Below are positions 35,834-44,357 of a stretch of DNA of 64,000 bases, one piece after another; position 1 is the first letter of the stretch; each line of letters starts with the position of its first letter. The translations under genes were made by a program, and so were the position numbers. The notes below the pieces were generated by a model. The model had not been told where the DNA came from and ran no database searches. It saw nothing but the letters and a program-made list of their open reading frames with translations. The stretch spans positions 1-64,000 of the forward strand of contig NZ_BAAAIX010000013.1 in assembly GCF_039526385.1 (NCBI RefSeq), in the 5' to 3' direction. This DNA comes from Luteococcus peritonei. Lineage in GTDB: Bacteria > Actinomycetota > Actinomycetes > Propionibacteriales > Propionibacteriaceae.

Positions 35834-36853
35834 GTGCAGCCCACGGCTCGCCGGTTGCTGCGCCCGGCCCTGCTCTGGCTGCTCCTGCTGGGTCTGGGCC
35901 TGGCGGCCGTCGGTACCCAGCACGGCCGTCCCCAGCTGCGGGTGGTGTGCAGCTCCATCGAGGACCTCTGCCAGGAGTGGGCGCACGACTTCGCCAGCAG
36001 CCACGGCGTCGAGGTCTCGATGGTGCGGATGAGCAGCGGCGAGGCGCTGGCCCGGATCCGGCGCGGCGGCGAGTTCGACCTGTGGCACGGCGGCCCCACC
36101 GACTACTACGAGGTGGCCCGCGACGAGGGCCTGTTGCAGCCCTACGCCTCGCCCGAGGCGGCGGCGGTGCCGGCCCCGTTCAAGGCCTCCGACGGAGCGT
36201 GGACCGGCGTCTACCGCGGCCTGCTCGGCTTCTGCTCCAACCGCCAGGTGCTGGACCGGTTGGGCGTGGCCGTGCCCCGCACCTGGCAGGACCTGCTGGA
36301 CCCCCGGTTGGCGGGCCAGGTCTCGATGCCGGACCCGCAGACCTCGGGCACCGGCTGGACCGTGCTGTGGACCCAGCGGGAGCGCACCGGCAGCAGTTCG
36401 GCGGCACTGGACTACCTGGTCCGGCTGGACCGCAACGTGCTGCAGTACCCCAGCTCCGGCACCGCCCCGGCCGGCATCGCCGGACGCGGCGAGGCGGCCG
36501 TCGCCATCACCTTCACCCAGCACTGCGTGAAGGCGCACGACGAGGGCATGACGGACCTGGTGGTCAGCTACCCGCGCGGCGCCACCGGCTACGAGGTGGG
36601 CGGCGTGGCCGTGCTGGCCGGCACCTCCCAGCCCGACCTGGCCCGCCGCTACGTCGACCATGCCGTGGGGCGCCGGGCCCAGGAGCTGGGCCGCGCCACC
36701 AGCTCGCGCCAGCTGCCCACCCGGCCCGATGCCGTCACCGACGCCCGCCTGGAACTGCCCGCCGGTACGCAGGTGGTGCAGGGCGACCCGATCCGCGCCG
36801 CCGCCCAGCGCGAGGAGCTGCTGCGCGGCTTCCGCGATCGGGTGCTGCGATGA
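35834..36853 (+). CDS. Solute-binding protein, Fe/hexose-phosphate (AfuA/FbpA) type
   Basis: A 339-aa type II periplasmic-binding-fold protein with an N-terminal hydrophobic signal or anchor (residues 8-27) and no lipobox Cys. The ABC-Fe-type core reads LRVVCSSIEDLCQEWAHDF, then EFDLWHGGPTDYYEVARDEGLL and FCSNRQVL. This family binds ferric iron, sulfate-like oxyanions, phosphonates or sugar phosphates. The kinase/regulator genes before it and the organophosphate MFS gene after it favour a phosphorylated organic ligand. GTG starts 1 nt after the regulator's stop. Confidence 0.85.
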   Translation: MQPTARRLLRPALLWLLLLGLGLAAVGTQHGRPQLRVVCSSIEDLCQEWAHDFASSHGVEVSMVRMSSGEALARIRRGGEFDLWHGGPTDYYEVARDEGLLQPYASPEAAAVPAPFKASDGAWTGVYRGLLGFCSNRQVLDRLGVAVPRTWQDLLDPRLAGQVSMPDPQTSGTGWTVLWTQRERTGSSSAALDYLVRLDRNVLQYPSSGTAPAGIAGRGEAAVAITFTQHCVKAHDEGMTDLVVSYPRGATGYEVGGVAVLAGTSQPDLARRYVDHAVGRRAQELGRATSSRQLPTRPDAVTDARLELPAGTQVVQGDPIRAAAQREELLRGFRDRVLR

Positions 36854-38457
36854 GCCCGCGCCGTCGGGCCGCGCTGGCCTGCCTGCTGCTGGTCCTGCTG
36901 CTGCTGGCGCTGGTGACGCCGGTGGCCGCCACCGCCCTGGGCAGCCGGGGCCGGGCCGCCGCCGTGACCACCCTCTCGGCGCAGGCCCCGCTGCTGGGCA
37001 ACACCATGCTGCTGGGCGTCCTGCAGGCCAGCCTGACCCTGCTGCTGGCCTCCCGGATGGCGCTGCTGGCCACCCGCCGGGCCCCCGGCCGCCGCCTGGT
37101 GCACCTGGCCTGCCTGGCGCCGCTGCTGATGCCGCCCTACACGATGGCGCTGGCGCTGGTGGTGACCGCCGGTCACAACGGGCTGCTGCGACGCCACGGC
37201 GGTGAGCTGCTGCCCAGCGTCTACGGGCTCGGCGGGATGGTGGTGGCCGGTTCGCTGTCCCTGCTGCCCCACGCCTACCTGGCGCTGCTGGCCGCCGAAC
37301 GCGCCGTCGACCCCGGCCTGGTGGAGGCGGCGCGCAGCCTGGGCCTCAGCCCCGGGCAGGCGCGGCGACGCGTCGTCTGGCCCCGGCTCGCCGCCGTCGC
37401 GGCGGCCACCTGGCTGATGGTCTTCGCCGAGGCGATCACCGACCTGGCCAATCCGTTGGTGCTGGGCGGTGGCTACGAGGTGCTGGCCAGCCGCGTGCAG
37501 CTGGCCGTGGTGGCGGAGTCGGACCTGCCGGCCGCTGCCTCGGCCGCACTGCTGCTGAGCGTGCCCACCATCGTGGTCTTCTTGCTGGGCGGCATGGTGG
37601 GGGCACGTCCCATCGCCGTGCGCGGCCTGGTCTCCCTCAGCCGGGCGCCGGCCCCCGCGCAGCGGGCCCGCCCCGACGAGGTGGTGCTCGGCTGGCTGGT
37701 GGCCGGAGGTGTGCTGGCCCTGCTGGGCTCAGTGATGGTGGGCGCCGTGGTGCGCGAGATCGGCGTCGACGACCGCCCCACCGCCGTTCACCTGGCCGAC
37801 GTGGTGGCCGGCCCGCACACCGTCGCGCTGGGCAACAGCCTGTTGCTGGCCCTGCTGGTGCTGCCGCTCTGCGGCGGCCTCGCGCTGCTGCTGGCGTGGG
37901 CACTGCGCTGCGGCCCCGAGCCGCTGCCCGCCCCGGCGCGGCTGGCTCGCCGGCTGCTGGGCGTGCTGGCGGCGCTGCCCGGCGTGGCCGTCGGGCTGGC
38001 GCTGTTCATGGTGCTGCTGCGACTGGCGCCCAACCCGTCGACCGCCTGGCTCGACCCCTTCGGCTGGGGGGCTGCACTGGCGGTGGCCGTGGTGCACCTG
38101 GTGCGCACCCTGCCCGGCACGGTGCAGCCGGTGCTGGACGCCCTGGACCGGCGCGGCCAGGAGCTGGACGAGGCCGCGCGGGTGCTGGGCGGCAGCCGCC
38201 GGCAGCGGTCGCGGGTGGCGCTGCCGGTGGTCGGCGGCGCCCTGCTGCCGGCACTGGTGGCGAACTTCAGCCGTACCCTGACCGCTGTGTCCTCGGTGAT
38301 CCTGCTCAGCAACTCCCACGTCCCGCTGCTCAGCGTGCGCGCCCTGGTGGAGAGCGGCTCGGGGCGGGTGGGCAGCGCCTGCGCCATGGCGGTCTGCCTG
38401 GCCGCGGTGACGGGAGCGGTCACCCTGGTCTGCGCTCCCGGGCGGGGGCGGCCATGA
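36850..38457 (+). CDS. ABC transporter permease, fused two-domain (FbpB type)
   Basis: A 535-aa membrane protein with about 12 helices made of two fused permease halves, each with an EAA-type loop (VEAARSLGLSPGQARRRVVWPRL near residue 160; LDEAARVLGGSRRQRSRVALPVV near 440). This fusion is typical of ferric iron/thiamine/phosphonate importers. ATG overlaps the preceding stop (ATGA), so synthesis is coupled to the binding protein. Confidence 0.9.
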   Translation: MSPRRRAALACLLLVLLLLALVTPVAATALGSRGRAAAVTTLSAQAPLLGNTMLLGVLQASLTLLLASRMALLATRRAPGRRLVHLACLAPLLMPPYTMALALVVTAGHNGLLRRHGGELLPSVYGLGGMVVAGSLSLLPHAYLALLAAERAVDPGLVEAARSLGLSPGQARRRVVWPRLAAVAAATWLMVFAEAITDLANPLVLGGGYEVLASRVQLAVVAESDLPAAASAALLLSVPTIVVFLLGGMVGARPIAVRGLVSLSRAPAPAQRARPDEVVLGWLVAGGVLALLGSVMVGAVVREIGVDDRPTAVHLADVVAGPHTVALGNSLLLALLVLPLCGGLALLLAWALRCGPEPLPAPARLARRLLGVLAALPGVAVGLALFMVLLRLAPNPSTAWLDPFGWGAALAVAVVHLVRTLPGTVQPVLDALDRRGQELDEAARVLGGSRRQRSRVALPVVGGALLPALVANFSRTLTAVSSVILLSNSHVPLLSVRALVESGSGRVGSACAMAVCLAAVTGAVTLVCAPGRGRP

Positions 38458-39566
38458 CGCTGCAGGTGCGCGGTCTGGGCCGTCGGCTCGACGGCCGGTG
38501 GCTGGTGCACGGCGCCGATCTGGAGCTGGAGGCCGGCCGCACCCTGTGTGTGGTGGGTCCCTCGGGCTGCGGGAAGACCAGCCTGCTGCGGCTGCTGGCC
38601 GGGCTGGACCGGCCCGATGCCGGCAGCATCGTCGTCGACGGCCGGGACGTGACGCAGCGTCCGGCCGAACGGCGGCCGGTGGCGATGGTCTTCCAGTCCG
38701 AGACGCTCTTCCCGGAGCTCACCGTGGCGCAGAACATCGGCTTCGGGCTGCAGGCTCGTCGGGTGCCGGCGGCACGCCGTGAGGAGGCGGTGGAGGTGGC
38801 CCTGCTGCGGCTCGGCCTGACCGGACTGGGCGATCGCCTGCCGCACCAGCTCTCCGGCGGCCAGCAGCGCCGGGTGGCGGTGGCGCGCTCGCTGGTGCTG
38901 CGGCCACGGGTGCTGCTGCTCGACGAGCCGATGGGCGGGCTGGACGAGATGAGCCGCGCCCAGCTCTCCCGCCAGCTGCGCACCCTGGCTGCCCGCGGCC
39001 TGTCCCACGGCGGCGGCACCGCGGTGGTCCACGTCACCCACGACCAGGCCGAGGCCCTCTCCTCCGGGGACCTGCTGGCCGTGATGGACCAGGGGCGGAT
39101 CCTGCAGCAGGGCACGCCGCGCGAGGTCTTCACCCGCCCGGCCTCGGCCCGGGTGGCGGCCTTCCTGGGACGCTCCAACTTCCTCGACGTGGACCTGTTG
39201 GGCGCCACCGGCCGGCCCGGCGCGGCGCAGGCCAGGGTGCACGTGCTGGGCCGCGACCTGCAGGTGGCCTGCCACGACGAGCTGCTGGGCGCCGCCCCGG
39301 GAGGCGCCAGCCTGCTGGTGCGCCCCGGTTCGGTCCAGCTGTCGCCGGCCCCCGAGGCCCCGGTCGCCCGGGCCCGCGAGGTGCACGGCGACGTCGGGAT
39401 CGTGCAGCACGTCGCCTACCTGGGCGACCACCTGGATGTCGTGGTGGAGACCGAGCGCGGCACTGTGGTGGCGGCCTGCGCCCCCTCGGCGCGCTGGGTG
39501 GCCGGCGACGGGGTGCGGGTGCAGGTGGTGGGCCAGGAGTGCTGGGTGCTGGCCCGGCAGCGCTGA
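38454..39566 (+). CDS. ABC transporter ATP-binding protein (FbpC type)
   Basis: A 370-aa ATPase: Walker A VGPSGCGKTS, Q-loop MVFQSETLFPELTV, signature LSGGQQRR, Walker B VLLLDEPMGGLD and switch His in HVTHDQAEA, then a C-terminal TOBE-like domain from about residue 245. It energises the permease at 36850. ATG overlaps the permease stop by 4 bp (ATGA). Last gene of the operon. Confidence 0.93.
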   Translation: MTLQVRGLGRRLDGRWLVHGADLELEAGRTLCVVGPSGCGKTSLLRLLAGLDRPDAGSIVVDGRDVTQRPAERRPVAMVFQSETLFPELTVAQNIGFGLQARRVPAARREEAVEVALLRLGLTGLGDRLPHQLSGGQQRRVAVARSLVLRPRVLLLDEPMGGLDEMSRAQLSRQLRTLAARGLSHGGGTAVVHVTHDQAEALSSGDLLAVMDQGRILQQGTPREVFTRPASARVAAFLGRSNFLDVDLLGATGRPGAAQARVHVLGRDLQVACHDELLGAAPGGASLLVRPGSVQLSPAPEAPVARAREVHGDVGIVQHVAYLGDHLDVVVETERGTVVAACAPSARWVAGDGVRVQVVGQECWVLARQR

Positions 39567-39617
39567 GGGGCCGGGCGGCCTCGACGCCCGGATGGTGCCC
39601 GCGCCGGCCGACGTGAG

Positions 39618-39691
39618 TCACCCGGATGGTCACAGCCCCGGACGTCACAGCCCGGACGATCACAGCCCCGGACGGTCACAGCACTGTGACC
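39618..39691 (+). promoter_or_regulatory. Tandem TCACAGCCCCGGACG repeats ending in a palindrome
   Basis: TCACAGC starts at 39630, 39645, 39660 and 39676 (15-16-bp period, unit TCACAGCCC(C)GGACG), preceded by a partial copy at 39618. The last copy forms the perfect dyad GGTCACAG-CA-CTGTGACC (39674-39691). It lies between the ABC operon and the organophosphate transporter gene, 105 bp before that ATG, and is a good candidate operator array for the OmpR-type regulator or another activator. Confidence 0.55.
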
Positions 39692-39795
39692 AAGCGTCAC
39701 CGTCGCGGACTGCCGGCGGCCGGCGGCGTTGCACAGGATGAGGGGGTGAACAGCGACGTTCCCGCGTCGCCCTGTCCCGAGACCTGGAGAACGAC

Positions 39796-41181
39796 ATGTC
39801 AATCACCCAGACCGAGCCGCGACGCAGCTGGCTCGCCAGTCCGCCGCCGGCGCCGCGGCTCAGCGAGAGCGAGCAGGCCGCCCGCTACCCGTCGATGCGC
39901 CTGCGCGTCTTCCTCGGCATCTTCCTCGGCTATGCCGGCTTCTACCTGATCCGCAACAACATCCCGCTGGTGGCCACGGTCCTGATGGACCAGGGCAAGC
40001 TCGACAAGGTCGACATCGGCATGATCGCCAACTCCGCGCTGATCGCCTACGGCTTCAGCAAGTTCTTCATGGCGACGCTGTCCGACCGGTCCAATGCGCG
40101 CTACTTCCTGCCGCTCGGCCTGGCCCTGTCGGCCCTGGTCAACCTGTGCATCGCCTTCATCCCGGCGCTGAGCGCCAGCGTCGCGGTCTTCGTCGTCGTG
40201 ATGTTCGTCAACGGCTGGTTCCAGGGCATGGGCTGGCCTCCCTCAGGCCGCGTGCTGGTGCACTGGTTCAGCACCAACGAGCGTGGGTGGAAGACCGCCA
40301 TCTGGAACTGCGCCCACAACGTGGGCGGCATGGCCGTCGGCGCCCTGGCCGCACTGGGCCTGTCGATCACCTCGAACCAGTGGCAGGCCGCCTTCTGGCT
40401 GCCCGCGCTGGTGGCGCTGGCCGTGGCCGCGATCGCCTTCGTGCTGATCCGCGACACGCCGGAGTCCATCGGCCTGGCGCCGATCGAGGAGTACCGCAAC
40501 GACCCGGCCAAGGTGGAGACCACCGGCGCTGAGAAGCTCAGCTACTGGGGCACCATCGCCAAGCACGTGCTGCTGCGGCCCACCATGATCTACCTGGCGC
40601 TGGCCAATGTCTTCGTCTACGCACTGCGCTACGGCGTGCTCTCCTGGACCCCGACCTACCTCAAGGAGGTCCACAAGGTGTCGGTGGCCAAGGGCATCGC
40701 GGGCTTCAGCCTGTTCGAGCTGGCCGGCATCTTCGGCACCCTGGCCTGCGGCCTGGTCTCGGACAAGCTCTTCAAGGGCAACCGCACCCGCACCGGCATC
40801 GCCTTCCTCACCGGCGTCGGCATCTTCCTGGTGGCCTACTGGCTCTCCCCGGTGGGCACGCCCTACTGGCTGCTGATGGTCTACCTGTTCTTCATCGGCG
40901 GCTTCATCTACGGCCCCGTGATGCTGATCGGCCTGCAGGCGCTCGACATGTCGGCCAAGCACGTGGCGGGCACCGCCGCCGGCTTCACCGGCCTGTTCGG
41001 CTACGTGATCGGCGCCACCATGGCCTCCACCGGTGTCGGCTGGGTGGTCAAGCACTACGGCTGGAGCACCACCTTCGCGGTGCTGACCGCCTGCGTCGTG
41101 GCCGCCATCGTGCTGATCGCGCTGGTGGGCCCGGAGGAGAAGCGACTGATGGAGTCGCACCGCCTGGCCAGCAACCGCTGA
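39796..41181 (+). CDS. Organophosphate:phosphate antiporter (GlpT/UhpT/PgtP family)
   Basis: A 461-aa MFS protein of the OPA family with 12 helices. Diagnostic stretches are GYAGFYLIRNNIPLV in helix 1 and WFQGMGWPPSGRVLVHWFS with RGWKTAIWNCAHNVGG. OPA members exchange glycerol-3-phosphate, hexose-6-phosphate or phosphoglycerate for inorganic phosphate. Which of these is imported cannot be read off. ATG 39796 has GGAG 7 nt upstream. Its position after a kinase-regulator-binding-protein operon recalls the Uhp and Pgt systems. Confidence 0.9.
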   Translation: MSITQTEPRRSWLASPPPAPRLSESEQAARYPSMRLRVFLGIFLGYAGFYLIRNNIPLVATVLMDQGKLDKVDIGMIANSALIAYGFSKFFMATLSDRSNARYFLPLGLALSALVNLCIAFIPALSASVAVFVVVMFVNGWFQGMGWPPSGRVLVHWFSTNERGWKTAIWNCAHNVGGMAVGALAALGLSITSNQWQAAFWLPALVALAVAAIAFVLIRDTPESIGLAPIEEYRNDPAKVETTGAEKLSYWGTIAKHVLLRPTMIYLALANVFVYALRYGVLSWTPTYLKEVHKVSVAKGIAGFSLFELAGIFGTLACGLVSDKLFKGNRTRTGIAFLTGVGIFLVAYWLSPVGTPYWLLMVYLFFIGGFIYGPVMLIGLQALDMSAKHVAGTAAGFTGLFGYVIGATMASTGVGWVVKHYGWSTTFAVLTACVVAAIVLIALVGPEEKRLMESHRLASNR

Positions 41182-41390
41182 CCGCAGCACCCGTGACCGG
41201 GTCGTCCACCGCAGAGCGCGGTGGGCGCCCCGTCGTGCATCTGGGGCGGTGGCGTCTGGTCGTCGTCCCCGGCCAGCGGCTCGCCGGCTCCTTGGCGTGC
41301 TGCCGTGATGGGTCCTGCAGAGGGGCTCGTCATCACGCCCGGTGGCGTGCCATCGCGGCTGGCGCGTGCGGATCACGGCCGGTGGGTTCG

Positions 41391-41510
41391 CATCGCGGCT
41401 CGCACGTTCGCATCACCCCTGCTGCAACAGGGGTGATCGGCACCTTCGCGCCGTGACCTGCTCGCTCGCTGCGACGGGGTGAGGAGCTGGGAGGAGCTGG
41501 GTGGTGCGGG
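41391..41510. repeat. 120-bp direct repeat, copy 1
   Basis: Starts CATCGCGGCTCGCACGTTCG and is about 95% identical (some six differences) to copy 2 at 41553-41672, offset 162 bp. It contains the 10-bp hairpin ATCACCCCTG/CAGGGGTGAT and a tandem GGAGCTGGGA duplication near its end. Confidence 0.85.
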
Positions 41511-41552
41511 CCACGGGGACCGTCGTGACGCGGATCGCCCCCGGGTGGTCGT

Positions 41553-41672
41553 CATCGCGGCTCGCACGTTCGCATCGCCCCTGCTGGAACAGGGGTGATC
41601 GGCACCCTCGCGCCGTGACCTGCTTGCTCGGTGCGACGGGGTGAGGAGCTGGGAGGAGCTGGGCGGTGCGGG
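41553..41672. repeat. 120-bp direct repeat, copy 2
   Basis: Second copy of the element at 41391. Its hairpin is CCCCTG-CTGGAA-CAGGGG. It ends 30 bp from the stop of the convergent CHAP protein gene. Confidence 0.85.
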
Positions 41673-41702
41673 TTCCGACCCACAGGACGGTGCAGCGGTG
41701 GG

Positions 41703-42980
41703 TCAGCCGATCCGCTGCCCGGTCAGGCCGGTGGCGGTGCTGGTGGCCGGGCGCAGGCCGGTGGCGGTGACCCCGCGGGTGGTGAGCTGCCCCGACGGCG
41801 AGAGCGCGGTCAGCACTCCGCTGCGGTGCGAGGCCACCTGGTAGGAGCCCCAACCCTGGCCCACCTGCCGGCCCGAGCCGAGCAGGCCGGTGGCGGTGGT
41901 GGGGTGGAGCAGCAGCCGGCCGGAGGAGTCGACGCCCAGCAGGTCGGCGCGGGAGTCGCCGGTGACGTCGCCTGGGCTGGTGACCTGCACCAGTCGGCTT
42001 GAGGCGACCAGCTGGCGGCCCTGCGTGAGGCCCGTGCGCGAGAGGTTGTACTGCACCACCCTGCCGCCCGAGAAGACCGCCACCAGATGGCGCTGGGCAC
42101 TGGGCGCCTGCCGCGGCCCGGAGTCGGTCAGCGAGCGGGCCGCACCCCAGCCGTTGCCCACCTGTCGTCGTGCTCCGAGCCGGCCACCGCCCGTCGACGG
42201 GTAGAGGAAGAGCCGGCCGTCGGCATTGCTGCGGGCCACCAGCTCGGGCCAGCCGTCGCCGGTCAGGTCGTCCAGCTGGGTGAGCAGGCCCATGCCCAGC
42301 CAACCGTTGCCGACGGCCCTGCGGCTGCTCACCACCCCGGAGGCCGAGAGGCTGTCCAGCCACAGGGCGCCGCCGCGGTCCACCCGGTACTGCTGCGAGG
42401 TGGCGGGCAGGTCCTTGAAGTGGATGAAGCCATTGGGCCAGCGCACCGAGCGGGTCAGGGTGCTGCGGTGGAAGCTGTTGTGGTTGTCGCGGTTCATCTC
42501 GCTCACCAGCACCGAACCGTCCGGGTTGACCGCCTCGACGTAGGCGACGTGGCCCACAGATCGGTCCCAGTAGGCCACGGCCCCCACCGCCGGGATGGAG
42601 TCCACCCGGATCCCGGCGCGACGGGCGGCGTCGTCCCACCGGCCACCATGGCTCCAGCGCTGGCCGCGGTAGCCGATGTTGGTCATCGGCACGCCGCTGC
42701 GGGTGTTCAGCCGGTGCGCCACCCAGGAGACGCACTGGCCCTGGAAGAAGTCCCACCGGTCGGGGACACAGCCGGTGAGATCGCCGGGCACCTCGGAGCA
42801 GTCCTTGGCCAGGGGATGGGGATAACCGTGGTAGCTGTTCGCCAGGCCGGTGCCCGCGGTGGTGGCAGCCTGCGCCGAGGCAGCGCCGGTGAGGCAGGCG
42901 GCCACCAGGCTGCCGCTCAGCGCCAGGGCGGCGCCGAGGCGACGGCGGATGGAAGGGGCTGTGTGACGGGCAGGGGTCAT
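41703..42980 (-). CDS. Secreted CHAP-domain protein with FG-GAP-like repeats
   Basis: A 425-aa exported protein. A Sec signal (residues 1-38, cleavage after AQA) is followed by a CHAP amidase/endopeptidase domain with catalytic Cys in GQCVSWVAHRLN and His in GHVAYVEAV. The C-terminal half carries VCBS/FG-GAP-type repeats (DDLTGDGWPELVARSNADGR; GDVTGDSRADLLGVD) that form a beta-propeller for ligand binding. It probably cuts or remodels peptidoglycan. ATG 42980 is preferred over an upstream in-frame codon because GGAG precedes it and the signal peptide starts there. Confidence 0.85.
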   Translation of the reverse strand: MTPARHTAPSIRRRLGAALALSGSLVAACLTGAASAQAATTAGTGLANSYHGYPHPLAKDCSEVPGDLTGCVPDRWDFFQGQCVSWVAHRLNTRSGVPMTNIGYRGQRWSHGGRWDDAARRAGIRVDSIPAVGAVAYWDRSVGHVAYVEAVNPDGSVLVSEMNRDNHNSFHRSTLTRSVRWPNGFIHFKDLPATSQQYRVDRGGALWLDSLSASGVVSSRRAVGNGWLGMGLLTQLDDLTGDGWPELVARSNADGRLFLYPSTGGGRLGARRQVGNGWGAARSLTDSGPRQAPSAQRHLVAVFSGGRVVQYNLSRTGLTQGRQLVASSRLVQVTSPGDVTGDSRADLLGVDSSGRLLLHPTTATGLLGSGRQVGQGWGSYQVASHRSGVLTALSPSGQLTTRGVTATGLRPATSTATGLTGQRIG

Positions 42981-43110
42981 GGCGGTGCTCCGGAGGGCGC
43001 CCGGGGGTGGCGCGTTCCCGAGCGATTCTTCCCTGCCGCTCAGCTGCTTCTCACCCACTGTGCGGACATCTGACCAGATCTTCAGCAAGGGGGCGCACCG
43101 TGCGGGGCCA

Positions 43111-43116
43111 TAGGCT
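43111..43116 (+). promoter_or_regulatory. -10 box TAGGCT, leaderless start at 43123
   Basis: TAGGCT is followed by 6 nt and the GTG start codon. Confidence 0.55.
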
Positions 43117-43122
43117 GGGCCG

Positions 43123-44193
43123 GTGGACCTGACCAGCGCGAGCGAGGAGCTCTACTCCGGCCTGCCGGAGGACTTCGTCGCCCGACGCAAGGAGCTGGCT
43201 CGCCAGGCGCGCGCGGACAAGGACCGGCCGCTGGCCCAGGCCATCGAGGCGCTGCGACGTCCCAGCCGGGGCGCCTGGCTGGTGAACCTGCTGGCCCGTC
43301 ATGCCACCGACTCGCTCACCGAGCTCTTCGACCTGGCCCCCTTGCTGGCCGAGATGCACACCACCGGTACACCCGAGCAGCTGCGCGAGCTGGGTGGCCT
43401 GCGGCGACGCACCGTGATGGCCCTGGTGCAGCGCGCCGTCGAGCTGGCCGGGCTGCGCGGCCACCACGCCACCGATGCCACGCGCTGGGAGGTTCAGACC
43501 ACCCTGGAGGCCGCGCTGGCGCACCCGGAGGCGGCGCGCCAGGTGCTGGCCGGTTGCCTGGTGGCCACACCCGAGTCCGCCGCCAGCTTCCCCTTGGAGC
43601 TGTTCAGCGAGCCGGGGCAGGGTCTGGGTGCGGGACGTGTCACCCCTGCGACGAAGCATTCCGAGCCGGCGACCATCGCGGAGCCGGCCGGGCAGAGCGG
43701 GCCGGAAGCGGCCGCCGAGAGGCCCGTCGACGAGCAGCCCGTGGCGCCGGTGATCGACCTGGCCGCGGCGGCCCGGCAGAAGGCGGCCCGCGAGCGCGTC
43801 GCCCGGCTGCGGCGGGCCGAGGGTGACGTGGCCCGGGTGCAGGCCGAGCTGGAGACCGCGGAGCGCACCCGGGACCAGGCGAGTGAGCGCGAGGCCGGTG
43901 TCCGACGGGAGGTCGAGCAGGCCGATGGGCAGCTGCAGGAGCTGGGTCGCGAGGCCGAGCAGGTGGCTGCCGAACGCGCCGAGCTGGAGTCGCGCCTGGC
44001 CGCCCTGGCGGAGCGCGAGCAGGAGCTGGCCGCCCGACGCGCTGAGGCCGAGGCCCTGGCAGAGCGCCACCGGGCCGAGGCCGAGCAGGCCGCCACCGAG
44101 GCTGCTCACAGCGACGAGGTCGCCCGTGGAGTGGCGGAGCGGCTGACTGAGCTCACCGCTGCGCTGACGGCGTTGCAGGCCGAGCGGGACTGA
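43123..44193 (+). CDS. Conserved actinobacterial coiled-coil protein of unknown function
   Basis: A 356-aa cytosolic protein. The first 170 residues are helical with a conserved look (LPEDFVARRKELARQARADKD; IEALRRPSRGAWLVNLLARH). A Pro/Ala/Glu-rich linker follows, then a long coiled coil (about 215-350) rich in Ala, Glu and Arg heptads. No enzymatic motif is seen. The GTG start follows TAGGCT by 6 nt, again suggesting leaderless expression. It is divergent from the CHAP gene. Confidence 0.7.
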   Translation: MDLTSASEELYSGLPEDFVARRKELARQARADKDRPLAQAIEALRRPSRGAWLVNLLARHATDSLTELFDLAPLLAEMHTTGTPEQLRELGGLRRRTVMALVQRAVELAGLRGHHATDATRWEVQTTLEAALAHPEAARQVLAGCLVATPESAASFPLELFSEPGQGLGAGRVTPATKHSEPATIAEPAGQSGPEAAAERPVDEQPVAPVIDLAAAARQKAARERVARLRRAEGDVARVQAELETAERTRDQASEREAGVRREVEQADGQLQELGREAEQVAAERAELESRLAALAEREQELAARRAEAEALAERHRAEAEQAATEAAHSDEVARGVAERLTELTAALTALQAERD

Positions 44194-44344
44194 GCACGCG
44201 CATCCCCTCCGTCAAGAGCACGTGAGTACGGCGTGTCCGCTCCGTCGCGGGCTAGTCTTCCGCCGCCGCGATGTCCAGTGGAGGGGCAAAGGCGGGGTGC
44301 TGTCACTGAGCCTGATACGTGGTCAGGTGTGCAGTCGCTCACCG

Positions 44345-44350
44345 TACGAT
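44345..44350 (+). promoter_or_regulatory. -10 box TACGAT, leaderless start of the ROK gene
   Basis: TACGAT lies 7 nt before ATG 44358, with no ribosome-binding sequence. Confidence 0.45.
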
Positions 44351-44357
44351 CTGCCTC

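Larger units (their letters stand above)
41182..41702. other. 520-bp convergent gap holding a 120-bp direct repeat pair
   Basis: No gene is supported. It contains a small hairpin (41206-41224), a degenerate copy of the repeat's first bases near 41351, and the two full 120-bp repeat copies. Confidence 0.6.
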
